A stretch of DNA of 64,000 nt from Pseudomonas saudimassiliensis (GCF_000939975.1 NZ_LK391969.1:2818600-2882599); one strand, 5' to 3'; counted from the first letter of the stretch, positions 42,986-52,594 are shown. Numbers and translations: made by a program. Notes: a model not told the origin generated them from the letters alone.

Positions 42986-45121
42986 TCACTCCGTCATCAA
43001 CCCGAAGCCATCGTTGAAGTGGTCGATGTTGCGGGCGTTGGTCATGTTGTACAGACCGTAGTGCCTGCCCAGCCGTGCGCCGCCGTCCCGGGTGAGGGGG
43101 TTCCAGGCGATGGTGCCGCTGGAGGTGGTGGAGCGGGAGAAGAAGGCGTCGAACGGGAAGGTGAAATAGATCCCCTTGTCGAAGCTACCTTCACCAAACT
43201 CCTCCGCCGACACGTTGGTGCGCGTTGCCCAGGCACCCACGGTCACGCCGTTGGCAAACCGGCGGGACAGATCCAGGGTGGCGCCGTAGTCACCGGCCAG
43301 GTAACGGCCAGCGCTACCCTTGGCGAGGATGTCCCAGAAGCGCGTCTGCGAGTAGCCCGTCACGTGCCCGGTCCAGGTGGAATAATCGCGGAAATCGAAG
43401 TCCTGACGGAATCCGCGCTGTTTCACCCAGTTGGCATCCACACCGATCGCCCAGCCGGCATCGAAGGGCCGGTACAGCACCTCACCACCGATACCGCCGA
43501 ACATGCTCTCCAGCAGGCCGATATAGCCCATGGCATACACATCACGATCCAGGCGGCGGGTGTGGGTGTACTGCAGGTTCTCCAGTACCACATCCGACGT
43601 GGTCAGGTATTCACGGATGTTGGTGCGCACCTGTGGCAGTTCACTGACGCCTTCCAGCTCAAACTTGTCGAAGTTGTTGATCAGATTGACGCCCAGCTGA
43701 CCCCGTACCCAGTTGTTGCGATCGAAGCGGTACTCGGCATTTGCGCGCGCCAGGAACTGATAGAGGATGAACCCGTCCGGGCCGCCCATGTTCTGCTTGT
43801 AGCCCAGTGACAGGCCCCAATCGAACTTGTCCAGCTCGGAGGTATGCACCACATCCTTGGCCACTACGCTGGGCGTGGCATTGACGATACCGCGGCGCAG
43901 GTCCTGGGTATCCGCCGCGTTCTGCTCGTACTCACGCAGCCGCTGGGGATTGATGCTGGTCTCGCTGACGGCCATGCCGCGGGGCTTGTTGACCAGGGTA
44001 TACCAGTCGTAGGCGCCTTCACCCAGGCTGTTATCCAGCACGCGGGAGGCGCGGGTGACGCCCTCGGCTTCGTTGCGATAGGTGCGCTGCTCGCCGGTGA
44101 CGATAACTTCCCGGTCCTTGATGGCGATTTCTTCCACCTCAAAGCCGGCATTGTCTTTCAGGCGCGCGCTGACATCCGCCCAATCCACCTGCCCGCCAGC
44201 CACACCCGCAGGCAGTGAGCGGCGGGGTTCGGGTGCCGGATCAAGATACTTTTCCGGGCCACGGGCGGTTTTCAGGTTGGTGCTGAAGGAAATGCCGATC
44301 ATCGCGGTATCGCCGCGCTCCCAGCCTGCGCTGATATCGATGCCTTTGCTCAGCCTGAAAATGGCGCCTATGTTTACCGGAGACTCTGCTCCGAAATCGA
44401 GATTGGGGCCGGCGTATCCGGGCTCAGACTCGTAGTCATTGCCATCAAACTCCAACTTCAGCCGCAGACGGTCCCAAGGGGTTTGGTACTCAACCCCACC
44501 AAAAAAGCCCACAGGGCCGCTGAAATAGTTATCAGTATTGAAATCGCCGCCTAGGCCAGATGAGCCGGGACGGTTATCTTCACGCACAATGCCCAGCGGG
44601 TTGCTGATGTCGCCTCGATTGCCGATATAACCCCAAGCCAGCCCGAAACTCAGGTCTAGATCAAAAAACCTTTTGTTGAAAACGAGATATTCACTCGAGA
44701 AAAGCCCGGTACCGGCAATGTCGCGAAAGCCAAGCGCAATCTGCGGTGCCCAATAAGATTCTTCCCATAGCCGAACCTTCGCATCAATCGCCTTATCCTT
44801 GTTGCTCTGGCCTCCGCCGAAGTCGCTATCTTCACCGCCATACGTCAGGTTGGTCATCGCCGTATAGCGCAGGGTGCTTTCCAACCAGGGCAACGGGGTA
44901 ACCGAAATGCTGTAACGGCTGTAGGGTGACACCCGATTGGCGTTGAAGCTGAAGCCGCCGTCCTCGGCAAAACGCGCCGTGGGCGTCTGCAGCAGGCCGA
45001 CGCCGCCAAAGTCGTTCTGGGTGGTACGATAACGGTCCGCCCAGGCGCTGTACGGCGCAATAGCCAAGGCCAGCAGCGCGGGTACAAAGACCAATGCCTG
45101 CTTCTTGAAGGATTTACTCAC
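42986..45121 (-). CDS. yjbH: YjbH/GfcD-family outer-membrane exopolysaccharide protein
   Basis: A 711-residue exported protein (signal peptide about 1-28, cleavage near AWA-DR). The N-terminal half carries FGGVGLLQTPTAR, the YjbH domain hallmark, and is a predicted beta-barrel; a central region (about 320-420) and a second barrel-like half follow, ending in hydrophobic strand residues. YjbH/GfcD proteins are needed for export of Yjb or Group 4 capsule polymers but their mechanism is not settled. The start overlaps the gfcC stop by 8 bp. Confidence 0.88.
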   Translation of the reverse strand: MSKSFKKQALVFVPALLALAIAPYSAWADRYRTTQNDFGGVGLLQTPTARFAEDGGFSFNANRVSPYSRYSISVTPLPWLESTLRYTAMTNLTYGGEDSDFGGGQSNKDKAIDAKVRLWEESYWAPQIALGFRDIAGTGLFSSEYLVFNKRFFDLDLSFGLAWGYIGNRGDISNPLGIVREDNRPGSSGLGGDFNTDNYFSGPVGFFGGVEYQTPWDRLRLKLEFDGNDYESEPGYAGPNLDFGAESPVNIGAIFRLSKGIDISAGWERGDTAMIGISFSTNLKTARGPEKYLDPAPEPRRSLPAGVAGGQVDWADVSARLKDNAGFEVEEIAIKDREVIVTGEQRTYRNEAEGVTRASRVLDNSLGEGAYDWYTLVNKPRGMAVSETSINPQRLREYEQNAADTQDLRRGIVNATPSVVAKDVVHTSELDKFDWGLSLGYKQNMGGPDGFILYQFLARANAEYRFDRNNWVRGQLGVNLINNFDKFELEGVSELPQVRTNIREYLTTSDVVLENLQYTHTRRLDRDVYAMGYIGLLESMFGGIGGEVLYRPFDAGWAIGVDANWVKQRGFRQDFDFRDYSTWTGHVTGYSQTRFWDILAKGSAGRYLAGDYGATLDLSRRFANGVTVGAWATRTNVSAEEFGEGSFDKGIYFTFPFDAFFSRSTTSSGTIAWNPLTRDGGARLGRHYGLYNMTNARNIDHFNDGFGLMTE

Positions 45122-45899
45122 TGTAGCGGCCTCCCAGACTGTACTGGGTGGCGAGCAAGGCGGCCATGTCTTCGTTCAATTCCCTGGCTTCCGGTGACAG
45201 GGCGGCAGGGTTCACGGGCACGTAGATGACCGCGCCAACGGCGAGTGTGGCCTGCTGCTCATTCCAATGGGCAATGCCGATGCGTTCCCGGGTTCCGTCG
45301 GGCTGGATCACGTGCACAGCGTTGCGATCGGCAGCTGGGTGGGCGGGGCACTGGCGCAGATAATCCTTGAGCCGCAAGGCGGCATCAAAGGCCAGCTGAC
45401 AATCGCTCGCCACCGCACCCAGTACCCGGATGGTGCTCGGACGGCGTGGGTAGACCAGCTCATCGCCGGCCTCCAGCAGATCGTTATTACTGGCGATCAG
45501 CAACTGGAACGGGTCCAGCTGGGCAACCACCCGGCCGGTAACGGGCAAACGCTCGACAAAGCTCTCCATGCGCTCCAGCAACTGCTGCAGCTCGGGGTTA
45601 TTTTCCGCGCGGGCATGGAGCTTGTTGGCCCGCAGCTCATACAGCACACCAGCCTTCAAGCGCTGTTGCGGCTCGATGGCGCTCTGGCGCAGCAGGGCAG
45701 CGCCGAGCGGCCAGGCTTGCGCACTCACTTGCCCGGCCACTACGGCATCATGCAGGCGCGCGCCGGGCTGCCACTGGTATTCCCCGGGCTTGAGCACGGC
45801 GCCATCCACATAAATGGTATCGGCGGAGACGGTCGACACCAGCGCGCCGGCAGCCAAGGCCGCCACGGCAGCGCGACGCAACATACGCAGGGCGATCAT
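45114..45899 (-). CDS. gfcC: Capsule biosynthesis GfcC-family periplasmic protein
   Basis: A 261-residue exported protein with a signal peptide (cleavage near VSA-DT). The body holds a GfcC-type fold with two beta-grasp (SLBB-like) domains: VYVDGAVLKPGEYQWQPGARL, ending YVPVNPAALSPEARELNEDM. It acts with GfcB and GfcD in Group 4 capsule or Yjb export. It overlaps gfcB by 4 bp and gfcD by 8 bp, a tightly coupled translation unit. Confidence 0.87.
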   Translation of the reverse strand: MIALRMLRRAAVAALAAGALVSTVSADTIYVDGAVLKPGEYQWQPGARLHDAVVAGQVSAQAWPLGAALLRQSAIEPQQRLKAGVLYELRANKLHARAENNPELQQLLERMESFVERLPVTGRVVAQLDPFQLLIASNNDLLEAGDELVYPRRPSTIRVLGAVASDCQLAFDAALRLKDYLRQCPAHPAADRNAVHVIQPDGTRERIGIAHWNEQQATLAVGAVIYVPVNPAALSPEARELNEDMAALLATQYSLGGRYSE

Positions 45900-46549
45900 G
45901 GCTGACCTCCTGCGGTTTTCAGCAAGGTGAGCTGCAGCGGCGGCAGGTCTGGCGCGATATGCTGGGTGCTGCGGCGCACCAGCCCAGTGGCGGGGTCAAC
46001 CCAGTAATGGTTGGTGGCCTTGAAGTCCAGCTCCGGCATGCGAATATGCTCGTCAATCCGTTGCAATTCGTGGCGCTGGCCCATGTATTCCACCGCCTCC
46101 ATCGGGCCACGCTTATACCGCGCATGCTGCCGCAGGCCAGTCAGATAACGGGCCGGGTAATCTACCTGGCGCGTTACTTCAGTGCCCTCAGCCACGTTCA
46201 GCAAGCCCAGTTGAAAGGGGTCATTGGTAGTCAGGGGAGCGTTGAAGTCAGCCGGCAAACCGGCGGTCTGGACGACACGACCGTGCTGCGTCAGCAGCAT
46301 CTCGGTAATGCCGTACCATTCCACCGTGCCGCTAGCGCTGCCGTTGGTGACCAATAGCGCCTCGGCAACGCCGAGGCGGACAGACAAGGCGGGGCCGTTA
46401 ACAGCATTCACCTTGTCGATGGTCACCGGCGATTCAGGCCCGGAGATGGCCAGCTTCATGGTGTCCAGTGCATCGCCCGAGAGCGAGTTGCATCCGGTCA
46501 AGCCAGCCATGGCCATGCCCAGTACGACCGTACGTAAAATGGTCTTCAC
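45896..46549 (-). CDS. gfcB: YjbF/GfcB-family lipoprotein
   Basis: A 217-residue lipoprotein: the lipobox LTGC ends at C19 after MKTILRTVVLGMAMAG, and Asn at +2 is compatible with outer-membrane sorting. The body is beta-rich and ends in LPPLQLTLLKTAGG. It matches the YjbF/GfcB role in polysaccharide export. Ten bases separate it from wza upstream. Confidence 0.87.
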   Translation of the reverse strand: MKTILRTVVLGMAMAGLTGCNSLSGDALDTMKLAISGPESPVTIDKVNAVNGPALSVRLGVAEALLVTNGSASGTVEWYGITEMLLTQHGRVVQTAGLPADFNAPLTTNDPFQLGLLNVAEGTEVTRQVDYPARYLTGLRQHARYKRGPMEAVEYMGQRHELQRIDEHIRMPELDFKATNHYWVDPATGLVRRSTQHIAPDLPPLQLTLLKTAGGQP

Positions 46550-46559
46550 CGAGAATTCC

Positions 46560-47669
46560 TCAGTTGTTGCTTCTTACTTCGTCTTCTGTACGAGCACCGG
46601 TATAAAGAATGGTGGCGGTGGGCAGCAACTGGCTGATAAAGCGGTTCCAGCGGGTGATGCCGGCAGCGCCAACAAACACCACATCCTGCGGCTGCATCTC
46701 AAACTGGTTCGCCAGAATAAAGGCCGACGGCGATTGCGCGTTCAGCTGGAACACAGTGGCCTTCTCGGTTTCGATATTCTCGACACCGCGGATCACGTAC
46801 ACCTCTTTGCCGCTGGCACTGAGAGGCGATGGACCGCCAAAGGTACCCAGCACTTCGCTGAGGGTCATCTTGCTGGTGCGGTACGGCAAAGCGCCAGGAC
46901 GAGTAACTTCACCCATGACCAGGATCTTGCGACCGTCGTTCAGGCCCATATGCACCTTGTCACCGGGGCGCAGGTAGATATCACCAATGCGGCTGGGTGC
47001 GCTGGTCAGGCGGTCATAGTCCAGGCGGTAAGTAACGCCGTCACGGATAATCTGCAGGTTGGACAGGTCCGCCGTTTCCTGGTTGATACCGGCCTGGCCA
47101 ACAGCTTGCAGCAGCGTCAGGCGCTGGGCATTGACGGGCATGATGCCGGCGTTCTCGAAGGCACCACTGAAGTAGATCTTCTGGCTGTTGTATTCAATGA
47201 CGTTAACGTCGACCTGGGGTTGTTCGATATAGCGAGACAGGCGTGTGGCGATAATGTCACGCAGCTCTTCCAGCGTCTTGCCGGCTACGTGTACGTTGCC
47301 GATAAAGGGATAGAACAGGGTACCGTCGTCCCGCACTACCCGCGCGTTGGCGCTGGATGGTTGCTGCTGGCCGCCGGGGATGGTCAGTTCGGGGTGGTCC
47401 CAAACGGTGATGAAGAGCGCGTCGTTGGCGCCGATGCGGTAATTTTCTGGAGTGTATTCAAGCAATGCCTGGGGAACTGCCAGCCTGTCATCGACAGCCT
47501 GATCCTGAGCGAGCAGCTTGGGCGTGATCTGGACCATTTCCACCATGCTGTTTTCAGCGGAGTCCTGGCTGACGAGGCGGTCGGTATCCATGTGCATACC
47601 GGGGGCAAACATACAGGCCTGCAGGAGGAGGGTGGAGGCGCCCAGAGCGACAAGCGGGAATCGGATCAT
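46560..47669 (-). CDS. wza: Wza-type outer-membrane polysaccharide export lipoprotein
   Basis: A 369-residue protein with lipobox LLQAC (C19). It contains the polysaccharide-export (PES) domain with YRIGANDALFITVWDHPEL, LFYPFIGNVHVAGKTLEELRD and QVDVNVIEYNSQK, then two SLBB repeats (about 180-240 and 260-330) and a C-terminal amphipathic helix. It forms the outer-membrane channel partnered by the Wzc kinase encoded upstream. Start is the ATG at 47669 after a GGAAGAA-like ribosome site; the longer reading crosses the terminator. Confidence 0.92.
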   Translation of the reverse strand: MIRFPLVALGASTLLLQACMFAPGMHMDTDRLVSQDSAENSMVEMVQITPKLLAQDQAVDDRLAVPQALLEYTPENYRIGANDALFITVWDHPELTIPGGQQQPSSANARVVRDDGTLFYPFIGNVHVAGKTLEELRDIIATRLSRYIEQPQVDVNVIEYNSQKIYFSGAFENAGIMPVNAQRLTLLQAVGQAGINQETADLSNLQIIRDGVTYRLDYDRLTSAPSRIGDIYLRPGDKVHMGLNDGRKILVMGEVTRPGALPYRTSKMTLSEVLGTFGGPSPLSASGKEVYVIRGVENIETEKATVFQLNAQSPSAFILANQFEMQPQDVVFVGAAGITRWNRFISQLLPTATILYTGARTEDEVRSNN

Positions 47670-47698
47670 GATTGGTTTTCTTCCGTGGGGTTCCAAGT

Positions 47699-47734
47699 AA
47701 AAAAAAGCCACCTAAAACGAGGTTTCAGGTGGCT
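47699..47734 (-). terminator. Intrinsic terminator between the yjbE-like gene and wza
   Basis: On the minus strand AGCCACCTGAAAC pairs with GTTTTAGGTGGCT (one G-T pair) and is followed by a run of at least seven T. It lies inside the operon, 22 bp after the yjbE-like stop and 30 bp before wza, and should lower expression of wza to yjbH relative to wzb, wzc and yjbE. Confidence 0.88.
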
Positions 47735-47755
47735 CTTGCCAGCCGCTACAAAGGA

Positions 47756-48049
47756 TCAGTTGGTCTGGGTAGCGGTGGTTGTCGATGTAGAGGTACCGCT
47801 GTCGCCGCTGTCGGAAGCTGCTGCTGCCGCTGCGCCAACTGCAGCCACACCCAGGGCTACACCACCATAGGCACCCAGACCGCCTGCGGCGCCTGCGCCG
47901 GCACCAGCACCTGCGCCAGTACCAGCAGCGGTACCGGAGCTTGCACCGGTAGTTGCGCCAGCGTCAGCTGCCGCTTCTTCCTGGGCGAAAGTCATGCCGG
48001 AGGCGAGCAGAAGACCACTGGCCACCAATGCGATTGCTTGTTTTTTCAT
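47756..48049 (-). CDS. yjbE: YjbE/GfcA-like small exported protein
   Basis: A 97-residue secreted protein with a signal peptide (cleavage near TFA-QE) and a low-complexity body rich in Gly, Ala, Ser and Thr ending in a Thr-rich tail (TSTSTTTATQTN). The same composition and ending mark E. coli YjbE and GfcA, encoded beside yjbFGH and gfcBCD. Its role in polymer production is unknown. Here it is placed between wzc and wza and precedes an internal terminator. Confidence 0.8.
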   Translation of the reverse strand: MKKQAIALVASGLLLASGMTFAQEEAAADAGATTGASSGTAAGTGAGAGAGAGAAGGLGAYGGVALGVAAVGAAAAAASDSGDSGTSTSTTTATQTN

Positions 48050-48146
48050 ATCTCGACTCCTTTAAAAATACCTTGTTGTCGGATTATACCGACTTGGTCA
48101 ACCATGGGAACCCACTAAACCATAATGGTTCACTATTGCAAATCGG

Positions 48147-50366
48147 TTATTTAGCGTCCGATTTGTATTCGTACTGATAATAACCGTAGTCGCCATAACC
48201 ATAGGCCGCCGACTTTTTCTCGACCGCGTTGAAGATGGCGCCCTTGATTTCGATACCGTTATTGCGGAACCGTTGGAGCGTCAATTCCACTTCCTTCACC
48301 GGGTTCAGGCCAAAGCGCGTGACGATCAGGCTGGTGCCCGCCAGGCGACCGACCAGGGCTGCATCAGTCACAGCAAGGATAGGCGGTGTATCAACAATCA
48401 CAAGGTCATACATCTTGCTGAGCTGATCCAGCACGGTCTGGAAGTTGGAGTGCATCAGCAGTTCAGAGGGGTTGGGTGGAATGGTGCCACGGCTGATGAA
48501 GTGCAGGTTTTCCACCTCGGTCTTGTGTACCACGTCGGCCAGGGTATGGGTATGCACCAGTAGGCCAGACAGGCCCGGCTCGGGGTTGATGTTAACGAGC
48601 TTGTGCAGATAGCCCTTGCGCATATCAGCATCGATCAGAGCTACCCTTTGACCGGTTTGGGCAATGATGGCCGCCAGGTTGGCCGACACAAAGGATTTAC
48701 CGACCCCCGGGCTGGGGCCGGAAATCATGATGATATTGTTCTTCGCTTCCATCATTGCAAAGTGCAGGCTGGTGCGCAGGCTGCGCAGCGCTTCAATGGA
48801 CAAATCTGCCGGGTTGGTGGCGGCCAGCAGATTGGAGCTCTGGGCGTGCCCAGGCTTGCCTTTGAAGGTGCGCTCCAATACTTCCTGGTCCTTACTGAAG
48901 GGAACGGAGGCGTATACCGGCAGGCCAATCTGCTCGATCAGTTCGGGGTTCTCAATGCCGCGGTTCAGCGCATGGCGCAGCAGGGCAATGGCCACACCCA
49001 ACATGCCGCCAAGCAATGTGGCCAGCACGACGATCAGCGGCTTCTTCGGTTTGACCGGTTGGCTGGTATCCACCGCTGCTTCATCGATGATGCGCACATT
49101 ACCCACAGTGCCGGCACGCATCACGTCCAGCTCCTGGGACTTGTTCAGCATCTGAGTATAGATTTCCGTGCTGACCTGCACGTCGCGGGCGAGGCGCAGC
49201 AGTTCCTGCTGTGTCTCTGGCAGCCCGCCAACTTCTTCCAGCAAGCGATCACGACGACCTTCCAGCTGGCCCATCTGGCTGATTAACGCCTGGTAGCTCG
49301 GGTGGTCACGGGTAAAGCGCCGCTGCAGCTCTTCACGTTTCAGCGTAAGTTCAGATATGGCTGCTTCCAACTCTACAACCTGTTCCAGGATGGATTGCGT
49401 TTCTATCGTAATATCTACCGAGCCTGATGTGGCCTGGTAGGCGTTAAGTGCATTTTCGGCCTGCTCCAAGTCCTTGCGCACCTTGGGAAGCTGATCGGTT
49501 AGAAATTCAAGGCTCTGCTGGGCTTCAGCAGATTTGCGCTCAACGTTCTGACGAACATACAAGCGGCTGACCTCATCCAACACAGCCATGGCATAAGCGG
49601 GTTTAGTATGCTGCATGGAAATGGACATGATGCCGGAGTCTTTGCCCTTCTCGCTGGCGCTGATGCTTCTCTGCAAACCGAGAATGGTGCTCAATCGACC
49701 GCGTTTGACCACATTGAATTCGGTGCCGGGGCGCGCCACCAGTTCAGCAATCTGGACCTTGAAGCCGTCACTGTCTACGGCCTCGCCCACCGTGCCGTTC
49801 ACCAGCTCCTGGCCATCTTCATTGAGGAGGCGATAGGCACCGTTTTCTCCCGATACCAGTACCAACGGCTTGCCCAGATAGGCGTCCGGAACCTCCAGCT
49901 GGAAAATATCGAGTTTCTCGCCACCCCAGGCAAAGCGGTCAAAACCAAGGAAAGGGGCGGCTACCGGTTGCTCCGGCTCAGGCTGGAAGCGGCGGCTCAC
50001 GAAGGCACCAATAACCGGGAACAGGTTAGGCTGGGCAACAATAGTCAGCTTCAGGTTATCCACCGCTTGGCCGATCACCTGGCGAGACTTCAGTAGCTCT
50101 ATTTCAGTGACAGCTGGCGAAGCGGTAGCAAAAAGTTCGCTGTCACCCAGCAAACTGCCCACGCCAGAGGATTTCTCCTCAATCTGTATCATGCCGTTGG
50201 CCTGATACACCGGTGTGCTCAGCAGCGCATAGGCAATGCCGAACAGGGCGAAGACGAGGGTGCAGGCAATGATAGTGCCCTTGTTATCCAGCAATGCGCC
50301 CAACAGCGCCAATAGGTCGATCTCATCACTGGTTTTTTGTGGCGCAACGGCAGGCGTATTCTGCAT
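48147..50366 (-). CDS. wzc: Polysaccharide co-polymerase and BY-type tyrosine kinase Wzc
   Basis: A 739-residue inner-membrane protein. TM1 (about 31-51), a periplasmic Wzz-like domain with coiled coils (about 270-400) and TM2 (about 445-465) are followed by the kinase: Walker A GPSPGVGKS at 550-558, Walker A' ALIDADMRKG, Walker B VIVDTPP at about 656. A C-terminal cluster of seven tyrosines lies at 722-734, the autophosphorylation sites reset by Wzb. It controls chain length and export with Wza. Starts 27 bp after wzb. Confidence 0.94.
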   Translation of the reverse strand: MQNTPAVAPQKTSDEIDLLALLGALLDNKGTIIACTLVFALFGIAYALLSTPVYQANGMIQIEEKSSGVGSLLGDSELFATASPAVTEIELLKSRQVIGQAVDNLKLTIVAQPNLFPVIGAFVSRRFQPEPEQPVAAPFLGFDRFAWGGEKLDIFQLEVPDAYLGKPLVLVSGENGAYRLLNEDGQELVNGTVGEAVDSDGFKVQIAELVARPGTEFNVVKRGRLSTILGLQRSISASEKGKDSGIMSISMQHTKPAYAMAVLDEVSRLYVRQNVERKSAEAQQSLEFLTDQLPKVRKDLEQAENALNAYQATSGSVDITIETQSILEQVVELEAAISELTLKREELQRRFTRDHPSYQALISQMGQLEGRRDRLLEEVGGLPETQQELLRLARDVQVSTEIYTQMLNKSQELDVMRAGTVGNVRIIDEAAVDTSQPVKPKKPLIVVLATLLGGMLGVAIALLRHALNRGIENPELIEQIGLPVYASVPFSKDQEVLERTFKGKPGHAQSSNLLAATNPADLSIEALRSLRTSLHFAMMEAKNNIIMISGPSPGVGKSFVSANLAAIIAQTGQRVALIDADMRKGYLHKLVNINPEPGLSGLLVHTHTLADVVHKTEVENLHFISRGTIPPNPSELLMHSNFQTVLDQLSKMYDLVIVDTPPILAVTDAALVGRLAGTSLIVTRFGLNPVKEVELTLQRFRNNGIEIKGAIFNAVEKKSAAYGYGDYGYYQYEYKSDAK

Positions 50367-50393
50367 CAGGGGCTCTCTATAACTGAAAAAACA

Positions 50394-50831
50394 TCACTTG
50401 AGATAAGGCAACCAGGCGGTGGCGGCGTTATCAAGAATCTTGAACACATGCTCAAAGGCGGGACGCTGTTGTCGGTAAGGGTCGGGTACATCTCGCCCAT
50501 CTGACCACTTGGCGAACAGGAAAGTTTTGCCCCGTGCTTCAGGCGCTAGGGAATGGATAGATTGCAGGTGGCGCTGCTCCATCGCCAGGATCAGGTCCGC
50601 CTCGCGCAGCATCTTGGGTGTCAATTGGCGCGCCTGATGATCGGGGAGAGGGCAGCCGGCCAGATTCAGAAACTCGGCAGCGGTCGGATCAACCGGCTTG
50701 CCAACGAGGGCGCCGAGCCCGGCGGAACTGATGGTTATGTCTTTGCCCGCGAGCTTCTGCTTCAGCAGCGCTTCGCCCGTGGGGCTGCGGCAAATATTGC
50801 CCACACAAACAACCAAGATAGATTTGAACAT
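50394..50831 (-). CDS. wzb: Low molecular weight protein-tyrosine phosphatase Wzb
   Basis: A 145-residue cytoplasmic phosphatase. P-loop CVGNICRS puts nucleophile C9 and R15 in place, and the general acid loop DGRDVPDPYR is present. It dephosphorylates the Wzc tyrosine tail. ATG at 50831 gives MFKSILVVCVGN; upstream in-frame start would lack a ribosome site. First gene after the promoter at 50874-50902. Confidence 0.95.
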   Translation of the reverse strand: MFKSILVVCVGNICRSPTGEALLKQKLAGKDITISSAGLGALVGKPVDPTAAEFLNLAGCPLPDHQARQLTPKMLREADLILAMEQRHLQSIHSLAPEARGKTFLFAKWSDGRDVPDPYRQQRPAFEHVFKILDNAATAWLPYLK

Positions 50832-50873
50832 GCAGTACCGTGACATCCGTATATGCGGGCGATCCAGGTCGCA

Positions 50874-50902
50874 ACTGTAGATAGAACCTCAAGGGCGGTC
50901 AA
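50874..50902 (-). promoter_or_regulatory. Candidate promoter of the wzb-wzc-yjbE-wza-gfcBCD operon
   Basis: On the minus strand TTGACC, a 17-bp spacer and TACAGT (near TATAAT) lie about 43 bp before the wzb ATG. Predicted start near 50867. No ops element is visible in this leader. Confidence 0.6.
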
Positions 50903-51092
50903 GAAGTGCTGAATAATGATCGGCGCATATGCCAGTTTGATGACGCAGCTCATTATTTCAAAGTGTCGACTCGCCCACAGTCTGCGCAACAGCCATCCCG
51001 GAGTGTAGCGCCCTTGCGCTACGCTTACCCAGTAAATTGATGTAAACACCAAGCCGCTTTGAGCTGCCGTGCAGCAAAAGGTTCATCTCCCC

Positions 51093-52499
51093 ATGCCCAA
51101 TTACCCCTATATCGAACACCACGGCGCCACCAGCGGCGTGACCGGCTCCTGTCACCAGCTCCATCTGAGCCCCACCTCCAGCGTGCTGGTCGATTGCGGA
51201 CTGTTCCAGGGAGCTGAAGCATCCAGCCGCGGTGCCAAGGCCAATGATTTGAGCATCGAGTTCGCCCTGGATACAGTACGCGCCCTGATCCTTACTCACG
51301 TGCATATCGACCATGTGGGCCGGTTGCCGTGGCTGCTGGCCGCCGGCTTCAAAGGCCCGATCTACTGCACCGAGCCCTCAGCCAGGCTACTACCCACCGT
51401 GCTGGAGGACGCGTTTATGGTTGGCATCCAGCGGGATGCTAAATTGGCTGAGCGCTTTACCCAGTTGGTGGAGCCCATGCTCAACGGCAAGCCCTACCGG
51501 GAATGGACCACAGTGATCGAGCAGCCAGACTTGCATTGCAAGGTGCGCTTCCAGCGGGCCGGCCATATCCTCGGTTCTGCCTGGGTGGAGTTTGATGTGC
51601 GTTACCCCGAGGAGGGCCGTAGCCGGCGGATTATCTTCTCGGGCGACCTGGGCGCGCCCCATGCCCCGCTACTGCCGCCGCCGGATACTCCGTACCGGGC
51701 AGATGTGGTGGTGCTGGAAAGTACCTATGGCGATCGCCTGCATGAGGATCGCCGTACCCGTCGGCAACGCTTCCAGGCGGCATTGGAGCAAGCCTTGGTC
51801 GACGGCGGCACCGTACTGATACCTGCCTTCAGCATTGGCCGCACCCAGGAGCTGTTATATGAGCTGGAAAGCATCATCTCCAGCCAGAAGGGCGACTGGA
51901 GCCAGATGCCCGTGATTCTCGACGCGCCCTTGGCCACCCGTTTCACTCAGCTCTACCGGGAGCTCAAACCCTACTGGGCCAAGGAAGCCCTGGCCCGTGT
52001 CGCCAAGGGGCACAAACCGCTGGGTTTTGAACAGTTGTTAACGGTCAACACCCATGCCCAGCATCAGGCCATGGTCAACCGCCTGGCCCAGACCCGCCAG
52101 CCTGCCATTGTCATAACCGGTAACGGCATGTGCAGCGCGGGCCGCATTGTCAATTACCTGAAAGCCATGCTGGAAGAGCCCAGGCACAACATCATTTTTA
52201 CCGGATACCAGGCGGGGGGCACGCCCGGCCGCGCCATCCAGCAGTACGGCCCGCAGGGCGGTTATGTGGATTTGGAGGGAGAGCGGCTACTCATCCGCGC
52301 CGGCGTCACTACGCTGGGAGGTTATTCCGCCCATGCCGACCAGAAAGGGCTGGTGAACTTTGTCACCCGCATGCGCCATTGGCCCTCAGAGGTGCGGCTG
52401 GTGCATGGTGATATCGAGGCTAAACAGATTCTTGCAAACAAACTGAAGGCAAAAGCGCAGCAGTCCAAACAGTTGTTTGAAGTTGTCATACCTAACTAA
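51093..52499 (+). CDS. MBL-fold RNA-processing-like exonuclease (beta-CASP type)
   Basis: A 468-residue protein with the metallo-beta-lactamase zinc motif HVHIDH at 69-74 (LILTHVHIDHVGRLPW), further metal ligands in FSGDLGAP and GGYSAHADQ, and a beta-CASP insertion (about 200-350). The C-terminal GYSAHADQKGL and LVHGDIEAKQIL match the RNA-specificity (RMMBL) motif of the CPSF/RNase J kind. It could process RNA or a nucleotide substrate. In this locus it separates the two polysaccharide arms; the link to the capsule is positional. Confidence 0.85.
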   Translation: MPNYPYIEHHGATSGVTGSCHQLHLSPTSSVLVDCGLFQGAEASSRGAKANDLSIEFALDTVRALILTHVHIDHVGRLPWLLAAGFKGPIYCTEPSARLLPTVLEDAFMVGIQRDAKLAERFTQLVEPMLNGKPYREWTTVIEQPDLHCKVRFQRAGHILGSAWVEFDVRYPEEGRSRRIIFSGDLGAPHAPLLPPPDTPYRADVVVLESTYGDRLHEDRRTRRQRFQAALEQALVDGGTVLIPAFSIGRTQELLYELESIISSQKGDWSQMPVILDAPLATRFTQLYRELKPYWAKEALARVAKGHKPLGFEQLLTVNTHAQHQAMVNRLAQTRQPAIVITGNGMCSAGRIVNYLKAMLEEPRHNIIFTGYQAGGTPGRAIQQYGPQGGYVDLEGERLLIRAGVTTLGGYSAHADQKGLVNFVTRMRHWPSEVRLVHGDIEAKQILANKLKAKAQQSKQLFEVVIPN

Positions 52500-52594
52500 T
52501 CCAATGTTGAGTTGTATTGGTGGGGCAAAGGTGGTAGCGCCATTGGGTTTATAAGCTTATATATACAAAGTGCCGCTCCGAAGCGAGTCAAGAC

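Noticed and set aside
52530-52541. Second ops-like element (GGTGGTAGCGCC) upstream of rfaH
   Set aside because: It differs from the ops core at several bases and lies before the likely rfaH promoter, so it would not be in the transcript.
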